This document shows positions 1 through 12,164 of a stretch of DNA of 64,000 nucleotides, in pieces (positions within the stretch are counted from its first letter, which is position 1; every line of letters begins with the position of its first letter). The stretch covers positions 310,001 through 374,000 of the forward strand of contig MARA01000004.1 of NCBI GenBank assembly GCA_001792895.1, given 5' to 3'. This DNA is from Lentinus brumalis (taxonomy: Eukaryota; Basidiomycota; Agaricomycetes; Polyporales; Polyporaceae). The position numbers and the translations under genes were made by a program. The notes beneath the pieces are model-generated. The model worked only from the letters and a program-made list of their open reading frames with translations. It was not told where the DNA came from and ran no database searches.

Positions 1-3000
1 ACACACACACCGCCCGCGAGCACTGTCCCGCACACCCGCACTCGGTCTGAGCTCGAAGAGGGCGACGCCGACGCCCACTCTCCAGAGTACGCCCCGGCCT
101 CCGCCTCTCTTTCCTCCGCCCCTCGTTCCTACCTCCATCCCTCTTCTGGTGTCACACCGTCTTCACCTTCATCCGCACGCACACTTGACGCAGACCCCGA
201 ACTCTCCCGCGCTCGCAAGAGACAAAGAGTCGACAGCCGAACGTCTTCCCCCTCCACTTCGCTTGCGTCGATCGAACGTACCTTGATTCCGACTGATTCT
301 GCTTCTGCTTCCTCGCTTACCCTTGCTGCACACGCTGCTACTATGAGGCTTACGGAAAGCGATAGAGATTCCGCCCTGTCTGTCTCGCTAGACTCCAACC
401 CGGAAGCGGGCCCATCGTCCGTCGCGGGGCCGTCCAACGGGCACAAGGCTGGTGCAGTGAAGAGCAATGGCTTCACGCACCCGTTCACCAACGGCTCGTC
501 CAAACGCTCGCCTTCGCCGGATTTCGACGCGCACGCGCCCGAGAAACACAGACCGTCTGTCGCAAGGGTATCACTGCCGGGGAGGACTCTGTATGACGAT
601 TCGTACGTCGATAGAGAGGAGTTTGTCCGGCTGGTGATACAGAGTCTACGGGATGTGGGATACATGTGAGTCCATCATCGTTCCATTCGTCGCTACGCCT
701 ACCGCAACTCGGACATCCCAGGGAATCAGCGACGACACTCGAAGCGGAGTCCGGGTACGTTATGGAGACACCAGAAGTGGCGGATTTCCGGAGATGCATC
801 CTCGATGCATCATGGGATTCAGCGGAGGCCGCGCTCATGCGACTCGGTGTCACGGAGGGAGAGGGCCTCTGGGTAAGTGATGTCGTAATCATTCGAGATG
901 GTAGTTGTTTTCCTTAACGAAGTGGCGCAGGACGCCAAGTTCCTCATTGCGAGGCAGAAGTATCTGGAGTATCTGGAGGCGGGCAAGACAACGGCTGCAC
1001 TACACGTGCTACGGAACGAACTCGCACCTCTCAACCCTGAATTGGATAGTCTACATGCATTGTCAAGGTCAGCGGCCATGGCCAGAAGCCTCTCGGAAGT
1101 ATGATTCTAGAGTGGGCGCTGACAGTTAGATCGCAGCCTTTTGATGTGCTCTAACCCTGCAGATCTACGACAGCAAGTGGCTTGGGACGGAGCAGGTGGA
1201 ACGTCAAGGAGACGACTACTGCTGGACTTACAACGTACGTTTCTTATGGTGGGCAAGTGCGGCCGGTCTTCTCACCCCGCCTTCAGGGTATATTCCCTCA
1301 TCAGTTATGATCCCACAACGGCGGTTTGCCACACTCCTTGAGCAGGCACGGACATACCAACAGAGCCGGTGTTTATACCATAACGTGCCGCTCAAGAACA
1401 GGTCCTATTCATTATACGCTGACCACGTATGCGATCGCAACGCGTTCCCGCGCGTCACGACTACGATTCTCCAGGTGCACTCCGACGAGGTGTGGAACCT
1501 CGAATGGAGCCATAACGGGCGATATTTAGCAACCGCGAGCAAAGACAAGACAGCAATCATATGGCGCGTCGAGGTACGTCGATGTGCAGCCATCGTGGAG
1601 GCCTGGACTATGGCGGAAGGCTGACGTAATTTCCGGAATAGCTCGACAAGGATGCCAGGACACGAGCGTATTCACCGGAGTTCGTCTTGCGAGAACATCC
1701 GTTCCCTGTCGGTTGTGTATCGTGGTCATTAGACGACTCAATATTACTCACGGCCTCGGAGAACTTCATCAGACTATGGAACACGCGAGTAAGCGGGACA
1801 ATTGAGACAATCTGACTCGTGGGCCTGCTCGCTGACATCCTGTACTTCAGACAGGCTTATGTATAAGAGTGCTGAACGACCATACCGACGTGGTCACAGC
1901 GCTAGCATGGCTGCCCGACGGCTCGGGGTTCATCTCAGGCGGACTAGACCGCAAGATCTGCCTATGGGTACGTCCTTCTCCCCAGTCCGATGCGGGGAGG
2001 ACACTGACCGATGTGGTACTCCCATCCTCAGGATGCAGATGGGAAGTTACGGGATCAGTGGGGACGGACACCCATCCGGGTAACAGACCTCATGGTCACC
2101 CCGGACTTCACACGGCTGGTCGCCGTCGGGATGTACGATGCGCCATCCCTGCCCGGACTGAATCCGCAAGAGTCCGGGACTGCGCAGGCTTCGGGAGCGG
2201 CGGCGGCGGGTGCAGCGGCGAGTGCGAACAAGAGTTCGTCGGAGACGCGGATCATCATCTACGACTTGGCCACGAAGCAGCCTGAAAGGTACGTATTTTG
2301 AGATGGCGGGGCCTTTGTATGGTCTAGCGCGAGTGCGTAACGGGTGGAAGCTGATTGGTTGGGATGTCGTGTAGGATCTTGCCTCTCGAGGGCGAGCTCA
2401 CGAGCGTGAAGATCTCAGCGGACTCGCAGTATGCGCTGATTAACCGAGCGTCTGAAAGCGGGCCTCCTGCTGTACGTATACACACGCACCAGGCACCGAG
2501 ACGGGGACGGAGCTGATACAGAGCTGTTCACACAGGAGATACATCTGCTGGATCTTGCCACGGAGCAGGTCGTGCGCAAGTACGCCGGACACAGTCAGTC
2601 GAAGCATGTCATCCGGAGCTGCTTTGGCGGCGTCGAGGGGAACTTCGTTGTCAGCGGGAGCGAAGGTACGTCTTCCGGCACATCGTCACCGATCTTATTA
2701 CTCACTTCCCGGTTTCCGCATACCTTGTTCCGATTATGTCGACTTCACGGTCACTCACATGTCCACTTCCTCCGCCTTTTGCCGCCGCGTCTCTCACCGC
2801 TCCTATCACTCGTGCTCCACGACTCTGGCCACGGCGACATGCTCCGGCAGATGGGAACGTGTACATCTGGCATCGAGACTCTGGTGCCCTGCTCGAGGTC
2901 CTTTCCGGACACGGCGAGGGCTCCGTGAACTCCGTCGCGTGGAACCCGGTCAACGAGCGCATGTTCGCATCGTGCTCGGACGACAAGACCATCCGGATCT

Positions 3001-3203
3001 GGGAGGCCCCGCCCCCAGAGGCCCTCGGCGCCAGTGTCGCGGCACCTATGGACGTGCCGCAGGAGCTGCACGAGGCCGAGGACGAGATGGAGAATGGGAA
3101 TGGGAAGGGGAAGGGGAAGGGGAGGTGGGACGGGGCGTCCGGATCCGCGTCGGGCGTCGACCACGAGAGCTACGGGATGGGGTCGACGACTGCCCTTTTC
3201 TGA
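1..3203 (+). CDS. GID7: GID7/WDR26-like WD40 subunit of the CTLH (GID) E3 ubiquitin ligase, 5' partial
   Basis: The frame is open to the left edge, so the N-terminus is missing. Inferred exons are <1-665, 722-872, 931-1067, 1137-1234, 1287-1573, 1642-1788, 1851-1967, 2032-2288, 2375-2471, 2536-2665 and 2851-3203, all GT-AG and phase-consistent. In order the product has a Ser/Pro-rich head with a basic KRQRVD patch, a LisH segment ([16 protein letters not shown]), a CTLH segment ([20 protein letters not shown]), then WD40 repeats including [40 protein letters not shown] and a final blade ending in [11 protein letters not shown]. The tail is acidic and Gly/Lys-rich. LisH-CTLH-WD40 order is diagnostic of Gid7/WDR26, which in yeast and animals organises the CTLH ligase for regulated protein degradation (family knowledge). 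A decayed copy of its 3' exons lies just downstream. Confidence 0.93.
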
Positions 3204-3939
3204 GCGCTGCTTGACGACCCATCGCTGCTGCGATGGATGCACATACGCATGATGGTATACGCACTACTCAGACAGACACTGCTCGCATTTAATCGCTCGC
3301 TCACTCACTCACTCACGACATCCTCTATCTCGAATGCACCCGCTCGTTTAGCACTCGTGCACCCATCTGCCGCCCTCCAGCTTGCCTACCTCCCGCTTCC
3401 CGTATCCATGTTCTGACATCTGGCACCTCACAGCGCTACTATTCACACTTCATCCTCTCGCTCAATGTTCATTGCCCCTGTACAAACTCAAGCTGCCCCT
3501 ATGACTCTCGTCCGTTCCATTCATCCGCTTCATCGCCGCATTTGTTAGACTGTATACGATAATATATGAGCAACGAAGATAAACGGATTGTATAATATGT
3601 ATCTATGTACTAGGCTGTCGTGCAACCAACACGGACGACACCGATGGGCTACGTTCAACGAGAGCTGACTTGGAAGGTACGCGTTGACGCGACACGCGTT
3701 TAGTCACGGGATCGCGTTCGCTGGCGCCTAAGGCTTCAAGTTGGTTCAACCAAGGTTCAACAGCTTTGCTCAGTTTCTGTATAGTACTTTACTTGCCAAC
3801 ACCGGCGACGCGTCCGGCAGAATCTCCACAATTCCGACAACTTCTCGCTGATGCTGTCGGTGAGTGGATCAGATGCTTGATAGGTCATATCTAACATGCT
3901 CACCAGAGAGCCTCGTACATCCAGAGGGTGGAGTCGCAT
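3204..3939. other. 3' flank of GID7 with a short TCAC microsatellite
   Basis: No gene is seen. The first few hundred bases should be the GID7 3' UTR. A run of TCAC tetranucleotides lies at about 3296-3315, and AT-richer sequence with TATAATAT-like stretches at about 3555-3600 could hold the polyadenylation region. Confidence 0.5.
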
Positions 3940-4446
3940 CTGATCTATATCACCGGAGTCGTATGGCTACCTGACGGCTCCCGGGTTTATATCTAGCAGT
4001 ATCGACGGAAGAGTCGTCACATGGGTAAGCCCGAATATTGTATGCTGTCCGCGATCCAATTGTGAACACACCAAAGAGGAAGTCACCGAGACTTCGTCAT
4101 CAGCCCAGACGCCACGACACTACCGGTCCTTGGACGACCCGGACCATGCAACCCGCTTCCACATATTGACGACATAGACACGCTCGCGAAGCAGACAGAC
4201 CAACGTACACTGGCTACACACAATCGGGAATCAAAAACCAGAGCTGTTTTGTCGGCGTCGATGAGCACTGATTTGTGGCAAGTGGGAGCCAAGGTACGCT
4301 TCCCACCGCAGTGCCGGTGCACTGGTAAGGGCACTCCCTGGACATGGGACGCAGTATGTCTGTGCGGTCACATGCAACCCGCGAGAAAGAAAATCTTCGC
4401 ATCGTGCTCCAACGACAGCACAGTCCGGCTGTGGGAGCTCAAGTAG
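3940..4446 (+). pseudogene. Decayed copy of the 3' WD40 exons of GID7
   Basis: Three pieces match the upstream gene in the same order. At about 3955-4025 GVVWLPDGSRVYI followed by a GTAAGC donor mirrors the GID7 exon [13 protein letters not shown]..., but is interrupted by a stop or frame change. At about 4090-4135 RDFVISPDATTLPVLG mirrors the exon [16 protein letters not shown]. At about 4390-4446 KIFASCSNDSTVRLWELK mirrors the last blade ([17 protein letters not shown]) and ends in a stop. Intermediate exons are missing. This looks like a tandem 3' partial duplication that decayed, because the repeat core is conserved while the frame is not. It is unlikely to encode a functional protein. 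Confidence 0.75.
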
Positions 4447-7085
4447 CCGGACATGCTTTGGAGCCCTGCACTAGGGACTCAAGCGCACCCGATGGATCCG
4501 GTGGAGGAAGATGAGGTGGGTCTACTTAGTTCGGTGACATTAATACACACCGTGCAATAATTAATGACTGACGACCCTATTGCTATCGGATAGCGGAATA
4601 TGCAGATACCGCTTGCCGTTGCTATTCTTGTACTCCGCCATCATATGGTCACATCATATGGCAGAACCTCTGAACTGTGACGTGACAGGTTGTTGTACGA
4701 CAAACCATCCAACCGAGTTCAAAACCGAGTACGGTTTCACACAATTTGCGGGCATCGAGACGGGTCGGACCTCGGGCAAGCTGGACAGACAGACTACCGA
4801 TGAGCCGAGCCTGTGCGTCGCCGAGATCTCCTTTCTGAAGAGTTCCGTACACTGACCTCCCCTGTCATATAAGCACCTTCCCAGCGATGGAAAAGCTCAT
4901 GCCAGCGCAGTAGCGACACCGCGGACTGGAGCCGTCACTGCGACATTGGGTGAGTCGCACATTCGTGTACTTGGCTAGCCTCGAGGCGTTCCACGTCAAC
5001 CGCTTCTGCAGGCACGACCAGTTGATATATCAATATGGGAACCTGTCCGGGTAAGTCGGAACGGTTGTTTCGCAGGCAGCCGCGGTGGGTTACTCGAAAG
5101 GGTTTCAACCCACTGAATATGGCTCAGAGAACACCGCAAATCCCTCGGAAATGGGACGATGGTGGGTGATATCTGATGTCCCTAACGTCTAATTTTCCTC
5201 TCCGGCTTAAGTACGGCCTGGGGAGCCGTCGTGTCGTACAGGACGGTGATCATCCAGCGGCTTCGCACCTCTGTCCCCGGACCTCAAGGTTACACTTGGC
5301 ACGGTAGCAGGAGCTCGAAAGATCAGACCACTTTGCTTAGTACCCTTTCCCAGCCAGTCCAAGTCAACGCTATAACCGTCCGTGTGAGTCACGTTCTCGC
5401 GCATGGCGTCCGCGGGACTGATGAGCAGCAGACGGAGAGCGGGCACCACCGGGCTTGGCGGGCCCGACACCATGCTCGAACAAAGAGCGACGTCCTTCAC
5501 GCATCTAGCGTCCCTGGCTTCTCATAAGTACCCAGCGACGGTCGGCTGCCCACCCTCGTCTCCGTCCCCCAGGGTCCCCCGCTCCGCAACGAGCAACCGG
5601 GCCAGAATAGCCACGGCGGAGCTAATCTGCTTTACTCGGACATGCGCAACCCTCGTCCACCTCCCGCGGCGCACGGGTCCTGTCCTGTCGGCCTGCTGTA
5701 TCCTCAGCGTCGGTGCCCCCGTCCCACGCACGGTGCGCGTCGCATGGCGCACGCTGTGTCCCCCTACGCTGCTCTCAGAGGCGTGGCGGGCCTGCGGGCT
5801 GGACGTGAGAAGTGCCCTGCTGCGCGACGCGGGCGTGCGCCCACGCCGCCCGAAGTACCGAGGAGCAGCCCCACGCGCAGTCTCGAGCTCGCCACAGGAA
5901 GGTACGGGAGGAGACTGCGTTCCAGCTCGGGCTCGGGCTCGGACGATACCACAGTGGCGAACCTGGGCCTAACGGTTCGGGTGCGGGGAAGATATCACCG
6001 CATGCAGAGCTTGTATGTGCGGGATGCGGACCACCCTGCGATGCTCCAGATACGTGGACTCTCGGCGACTTGAACTCTATCCCGATGTGCGGCGTTCACC
6101 GCGGCCTTTGCCTTCCAAACTTGGCAGTTCTTGCGGCACATGCCAGTGTCCATGCAGACTCCTGATGCTGTCTATCTGCTCCGTAGGTGGCAGAGCGAGG
6201 GTTGGGCACCACCCAGCAACGTCGACGTGCGGTGGCGTATACCCAGGATCCGGCGTATGCATGAGGTCCCGCTCTCGGCCCCGGGAGACGTCACGCACTG
6301 GCCCGAAAGGCGAGTTCCCTCGAGTTCCCCGTCGCCGAACAGAGTAAGCGGGACACGACAAACCTGATCCATCTACTTGGGTCCTGGATTGAGGCTCCTG
6401 GCGAACGTGTCTGTGCGTCGAGAGGATGACGGAGGTCGGTGACACGCTGGCGAGGTGGTGTGTCAAGTATGCGGGAGCGTGTGTACCCTACTTGGGAAAT
6501 GGGATGGCTTCTACCCTGACACTCTTGCCACTTCTGTCAGTGTCTTCCCGCATGTCTGTATTGCGAGGCAAGCAGTGCGGACGGAGGCCGGGCTCCCGAG
6601 GGTTGCAACTATGCGCCGCGCTAGTATGCTCCTTCGCGATGTTGACGGAGTGAATGATTTAATTCACGGTCATTTCCGAGGCCCGCGACAGTGTGCATGA
6701 GCTGGCCTGAGCTGGCACGGCGACGTGGTTACCCGCCAAGTGAGCCGACCGGGCAAGTCGCACAAACGCTACCACTCACCCACTCACCGCCCTATTTCCA
6801 ATGAGCCGAACGCCACGGCACCGAGATATGATTCGAAGATCATTATTCCGTAATAGCGTGAACGATACAATACAATCGTTGTCTAGTTCCTTGACAAGCG
6901 TAATACAATACGATATAGCTAAGCAGGCTTGTGAAGAGAGACGATACTGCACGGAAGCAGGGATGCGAGGATGGTGGTATACAGTACGTGGCGATGTGGA
7001 TCAGACTAATACAAAGGCGGCGAACGACGTGGAAGTACAAACAGCAATCGATGGACATGCCGACGTTATTGCCAGTCGAGGCGTA
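4447..7085. other. 2.6 kb without a recognisable gene
   Basis: Several medium open frames exist (for example + strand 5403-5972 and 5642-6073), but none resembles a known family. Splice-like blocks occur, such as a short exon-like piece ending DISIWEPV at about 5010-5050 before GTAAGT, and an open stretch ending in a GTAAGC donor at about 6190-6345. These could be remnants of a diverged WD40 or other gene next to the GID7 relic. The last ~300 bases are AT-rich and probably form the 3' flank of the Elongin A gene. I cannot support a coding call. Confidence 0.3.
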
Positions 7086-8351
7086 CTAGGACTTGGACGG
7101 GACGCCTCGAGGTACCTGCGAGTATGCGCGCTTCTTGGGCATGAATAGTGATGCGGCGGCGTTCTTCTTTGGCGTCTCACGTGGAGGCGGGGACCAGGAA
7201 TCTGGCGGCGAGGACGGAGCTGGGGGACTAGAAGGCGGCGGCGGAGAGGGCGCGAGACGCCGAGCGGGCGCAGAAGGGTTGTTGAGTGGCATGGTATGTG
7301 TCGGCTTTCTTTGTACTATCGAAGGTGGCTTGGGCGGTGAAGGCTTTGGTATGACCACAGTGCGGACTACGACCGGTGGACTGGAGGGTGTCGACGCAGA
7401 GCTTGACGGTGGAGGCGGCTTAGCACTGACAGAGTTGGGCACGATGCGCTGTGTTTGGAAAGTCGGCCGTGTATATCGAGTACCGAAGACACCTTTCTGC
7501 AGCCGAGCGGTGTCGCTCTTCGTCTTCTGAAACAAGGTCTTTGATTGCGGGGGTGCGCCCCCTGGAAGCGCAGTCAGTATATAGATCGGACGCAATACGG
7601 GCAGACGCCACGGACATGTACGGGCACGCTTGGCTGGGGGCACTTTGTCGGTAAGCTTGATTGCGGATTCCCTCTTGCGATCCTCTTCCTCCTGGCGTGC
7701 AGCCTTTAGCTTGACGGAGAGTTGCTGGAACCTTTGTCTTTCCCTGTCACGTACGGCCTGACAAGGAAATAGGTAGGGAACATTAGACGACGGCGCATGG
7801 CAACACGGGTGACGCACAAAGAGTTCGTCTCTCCAGGACTCGGGCTCTTCCATCGCATTCGACTGGTATCGATGTGCCTCTATGGGGAATTCCTTGAGGA
7901 AGAGGGCCTTCCAGATGTCTACCGAGTTAGGATGCCGATTAGAGCACGTCAAGGGAGGCGGGGGCACTGCGCACCTGTAGTGTCGTTGGCGATGTACTTG
8001 AAGGAGAGCGTCACCGCTACCGCAGTAGTCATGGACATGGACGAATGTACGTACTGGATCGGCCTCCTCGAACCTCCGGAGAGTGTCTGGAGTGCAGCTT
8101 TCCAAGACGGGTCTGATGAGATCATACCGCCAGCCCTCGCCTATACTGACTACGCCTGTGTTCACGCAAACTTGAGACGAGATCGAGGACATGGACCTGA
8201 GCAGGACGTACTCTCGACGTGTGCACAGGCGACTGCGGGGAAGAGGTCAGGGAGTGGCTTTGACGGCGTTCCTGGGTGCGTCCTCACCGCGCTGACAGTA
8301 TTGCACAAGAGTGGGAATGCGGCGGCCGTGCGGTTCGATATCGTAAGACAT
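7086..8351 (-). CDS. Elongin A (RNA polymerase II transcription factor SIII subunit A)-like protein
   Basis: Start ATG is at 8351-8349. Exon 1 (8351-8288) encodes RRIPTLVQYCQR. A 21-nt exon (8232-8212) and an exon from 8140 give GEGWRYDLIRPVLESCTPD. The next part gives VDIWKALFLKEFPIEA and EPESWRDELF, then, after a GTGCGT...CAG intron, RDRERQRFQQLSVKL and a basic KVPPAKRAR stretch. This is the Elongin_A pattern: an N-terminal hydrophobic helix, the BC/F-box-like PVLE.C.p..L..fE core, then D.IW..l...FP, ESWR and a charged coiled region. The C-terminal third is low-complexity Pro/Ser. The family binds Elongin C and acts in transcription elongation or a Cul3/Cul5-type ligase in the nucleus. The exon 3/4 junction near 7970-8054 is uncertain because two donors are possible. 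Confidence 0.82.
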
Positions 8352-9841
8352 GGTGGAGGTTTGGGTGATAGATTGGAGAGAGGGATGGCGAGGGTGTGAG
8401 AGATGGCTAAACCAGGACTCGCCTTCAGCGGCTCACTGTCCCCGCAAGCGCCGCTGCCACGCGATGGGTGCTTCCTGTGCAGTGCTTGTTATGGCTACTA
8501 TCAGCTTAGTTTGAGGTTTGATTTTCATCTGCGCTCAGTCTCCTACCATCTGCCCAGATAAAAGCCGTTCTAACCATATCCCACAGCCAGCGTGTCATTG
8601 CGTGCCACCGACGCCGTTTCATGCAGGGACACGGCCCACAGACCTGTCACCCAAAGCCCGGTCTGCTCTGACACGCCCGTCTTCCTGTCCCGATGCCAGC
8701 AGGTGTGTGAACAACTCTCTCGCGGTCTGCCTGCGATCCAGCCCGCGGTCGCAGAAGCACTGTTTCCGCGCGTGTCCGTCGACGGCTCAGCGGAATTTCC
8801 GTCGCAGCTACACATGTCACTGATGCGGAATTCCTAGGGGAGCCTATTTCACCCTGCCCTCTCCGAGCCGTCCGTCCGTCCTTCCTGAAGCCATGCGCAG
8901 CACGCGGCGTGCACTAATGTGACCGCACAATTCTATCTCCATCCCATGCTCGAAACGTGCACGGGCATCTGCACGGGAGAAGACCCTCTTTATGCCCGGT
9001 GGTGGCGTGGAACTCGACTGCCATATCCCGCGATGACGAATTCGAGCAGACAGACCCGTAGAGCCTGAGGCACGCTAAATCCGAACCGCCCCTTCGTCAC
9101 CTGGACTCAGCGCATCCTCGACTCGACTCCGACTCGAGCACCAACCGTGCGCGATACCATGAGAAGGGAGGCCTCTTTCCTTGCGACCATCTTCTCCTTT
9201 CTGGGAAGCAGTCCACTATGTCGGGGAGTCGCTGAGAACGTCACCTACGGCAAGCCAAGCTGACCGGAATAAGGGAATGTGAAGTCTGTTCAGTCCTCGA
9301 ACGATCCCGAAACGTCCCGAGAAAGCATGCGCTGGGAGACGGACCGTGGCACGCCCTGTCCATTGACTGCCCGGTCGGCTCTCATGTGCGTGTCCCACCT
9401 TATGGGTCCACTCGATCTCGCAAGGAACTGCGCTTCCCTTGCCCTCGAAACAGAGTTGTTCCTGGAGCCTTGCGTCCCCTTCCTCGCCTATCTTCCGTTG
9501 CATTTTGGCCCCGCCTTCAGTGCATCTCGTCTCAGACTCGCACATTACGCGATCGTCTCTTTCCACTGCCATTCCCAGCGTCAACTCCCGGGAACGGCTC
9601 GTGGACATAATTGACTCCCGTCAACGCTTTCTCAGAGGTCCGTCCTGTATCGAGATTCCGGCGGGAAACGCGACCTGTGACCCGATGCTTCGGTCGCGCT
9701 CGAGCAAGGGAAGGGTTACAGCATCCTCGTGGGTGCCTAGTCTATCTAGCGAATATAAACCTCCTCTTTCGCCGTCGAGGATGGAGTACACATACGGTCC
9801 TCTTCTCCTCGAAACACAACCATTCGTTCCCCGTACTCGTC
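8352..9841. promoter_or_regulatory. 1.5 kb divergent intergenic region between Elongin A and the WOPR regulator
   Basis: No coding region is supported; the open frames are not family-like. The right end carries a TATAAA at 9754-9759, 83 bases upstream of the WOPR start, followed by a pyrimidine-rich leader. Such a long upstream region is common for developmental regulators, but no specific operator could be identified by eye. Confidence 0.5.
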
Positions 9842-10803
9842 ATGTTCTACGCACCCGCCCAAGACGTGCAACGCCCCACCCACCCCCGCCTGCACGTCCG
9901 CGACGCCCGCGATGCCCATATTGTCTTCGAGGCTGTCCGTCAAGGCCGGCTCAAGCCAGTCATGCGGCGGCTGAACGAGCTCGAACGGTCCACGTTCATC
10001 GTCTCGGGGTCTCTATTCGTCTGGGAAGAGAGCGACGACGAGATGGGACTCAAACGCTGGACCGACGGCCGTGTCTGGAGTCAATCTCGAATGCGCGAGG
10101 TTGGCCCTCCCTTCTGCCTTTTCGTGCCCTGCCCTGATCGGCTCTGGCCCCACGTTACAGCCCTACCTCTTCTACGACGAAAAACTCGGTGACGAGCCGC
10201 CATCCGAACCTAAATCCAAGTGAGTGCTCCCACAGCCCGGCCACCGTGCCTGCCTTCTCACCAGGTGGATAAATCCAGATGCACCTACCGCTTCGTCGAA
10301 GGACCCTCGCGGACATGGACGTCGTCAGCGCAGTCGCACTACGAGCGCAGCGACCACCACCCCATGGGCCTCGTGAAACAGGCCTACTCCGCGTGGGTGT
10401 TCACCTCGGTGAACGCAAAGCCCCGCAAATGGCATCTCACCGCCTACTTCACGTACGCGGACTTGCCGAGCATTCCTACCGTCGACAGAGACCCGCTCCT
10501 CTGCACGATCTCGGTCCCCACGGGAGTCTACAAAAGCGGGAAGGCGCGGTCGAGGAATTCCGACGCGTCGTCGACCATGCCTTCTCCACCCTCCTCGCCT
10601 GCGCCTCTCGGCCCGTCGTCTCGGCCCTCCTCCCCCTCCAATCATCGACCCGGGGAAAGAAAGATGGGGTCGTGCTGCCATCGCTTCACTCGGCCATCGC
10701 GAACACCCCGCTGAATTTTCCCGGGTCGCATCATCGCACGAACCCTCGCATGGCGGAAGACCAGCGGATGATCCAGATGCTCAACTCGCGACCTATCTTG
10801 TGA
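9842..10803 (+). CDS. Gti1/Pac2 (WOPR) family transcriptional regulator
   Basis: Start ATG is at 9842, shortly after a TATAAA. Exons are 9842-10099, 10161-10219 and 10279 onward. The first WOPR half reads RLHVRDARDAHIVFEAVRQG, NELERSTFIVSGSLFVWEE and KRWTDGRVWSQSRMRE. The second reads YRFVEGPSRTW, MGLVKQAYSAWVF and KWHLTAYFTYADLPSIPTV. These are the two conserved WOPR blocks of Gti1/Pac2, Wor1 and Ryp1 proteins, DNA-binding regulators of morphogenesis and development in fungi. The C-terminus is unclear. The WOPR frame runs to a stop at 10714 through a Ser/Pro tract, while another frame from about 10540 gives EEFRRVVDHAFSTLLA and ends RMAEDQRMIQMLNSRP at 10803. A single missing base near 10540-10600 would join them. 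Nuclear location is inferred. Confidence 0.88.
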
Positions 10804-11211
10804 GGCCAGTTTGCGTAGGCGCAGCGTCTGGACTCGTGCTGTACCGTCATGGCTGTATTCCCGAACTTGCCGAGACATCTCCAGGGACTAATTCCGAATG
10901 TCGTGCATGTTGGGCAGGTTGTCGACTTGTCAGCGCTCCGAGGGGTTGCACAATTACTTACATGCAGTAGGGTAGATTGGCGTACCGTATGTCAGACTAA
11001 GTCTCGCACTGGCTAGCCGGCAGGCACGCGTTCGCGGGCGCGTCGCGGGAGGCGGAGTGTGCGCCTGCCACAATTCGGAATCATGAGCCAGGCGGTTACC
11101 GCAGGAAACAGCGCCACTGTTAGAATAAGGATACAGGTACACGTAAATGACTGATACAAGCACGACAGCACGACAGAAAAGAACATGAGACAGCACCGGG
11201 AGAGGTCATTA
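10804..11211. other. Convergent 3' flanks of the WOPR and cwf18 genes
   Basis: About 400 bases between two convergent stop codons. No gene, repeat or clear terminator-like structure is seen; it should hold both 3' UTRs. Confidence 0.5.
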
Positions 11212-11869
11212 TCAATCTTCGTCGTCTGACGAGTCGTCGCCCTCGCCGGCTCGTTCCTGCGCCTTCATGGCGCCGACAATGTCGTCTGACTGGCCTTTCT
11301 GCGCAGCCAGCCGTTGACCTGTCCCAAAGGGAGGTGCAATTAAGGAACGCGTCCACCTGATTGGGAGAAGCGTGAAACGCACGGATGAGGGTGTGTATCG
11401 ACTCCTGTGTCTTTCGCTCCAGTTTGGCAAGCTTCTTGTCCAGCTCGCGTTTTAGGTCCCAGTTTGGCCGCTTGGGCGCGATGTTGAACAGATCCTGCGC
11501 CGGCATAGGTGGGAACGTGTTGGCATGCTAACCGGAAGATACACGTACGAGGTCTTGTGCTCTCCGCTCAGCATCCTCTGCGATAATCTTCTCGGCCAGG
11601 CCCTCTACACGATGCTCGACCGTGTCCTCTTCCATCTCGACGTCTTCGTCATGTGCATTTGTCCGCTTCTTTAGTGTCCTTGTCTCGGGATCAAATGAGC
11701 GGTGCTTGATAACCGGCTCGGCCTCTGCACTGTGATTCATGTCAGTGACACGCACATACGTGCTATATGGACAAACATACCTAGCTTCGTCCACCGCCTC
11801 GCCGGCCTTGCGTTTACGTAGCGCAAGCAGGCGAGCTTTCCGCGCATCCGAAGTATCTGCCAAAGACAT
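11212..11869 (-). CDS. cwf18: Pre-mRNA splicing factor cwf18 / CCDC12
   Basis: Four exons (11869-11781, 11729-11549, 11494-11383, 11318-11212) give 162 residues in one frame, a typical size for this family. The N-terminus is a basic helix (ARKARLLALRKRKAGE), followed by HRSFDPETRTLKKR, an acidic segment and a helix with AEKIIAEDAERRAQDL. The conserved signature is NIAPKRPNWDLKRELDKKL then ERKTQESIHTLIR, as in human CCDC12. The end is acidic (DDSSDDED). Cwf18/CCDC12 belongs to the Prp19/NTC-associated spliceosome and acts in the nucleus during activation and catalysis (family knowledge). It is divergent from GUF1. Confidence 0.93.
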
Positions 11870-12164
11870 TGTGCAGTGCTGTTGTCCGCGAAACGTGAAG
11901 AAGCGGGAGAGGAGGCAACTGGTAGTGGCAGACAAGCTGCAGAGTCGCGTACACGGAGCGAAGGTCCTGAGAGGCGCTGATGACTAAGCAACGCGTCGTC
12001 CCAAAATTCCCGAAATGGGAACGCCGACATGGTCGAGCTCGATCACGGACCACGACCAGTCTCCTCTGCTTTGCTTCACGCGGGCTTCGCGTCGTCGACG
12101 TGTGTGTTTGGAACTCTAGGGAACTGCTTGGGTTGCTCTACACATACACTGGTCTGGTGATCTG
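11870..12164. promoter_or_regulatory. Shared divergent promoter of cwf18 and GUF1
   Basis: Only 295 bases separate the two start codons, so both promoters must lie here or overlap the 5' leaders. No canonical TATA box stands out, which fits housekeeping genes. Confidence 0.6.
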
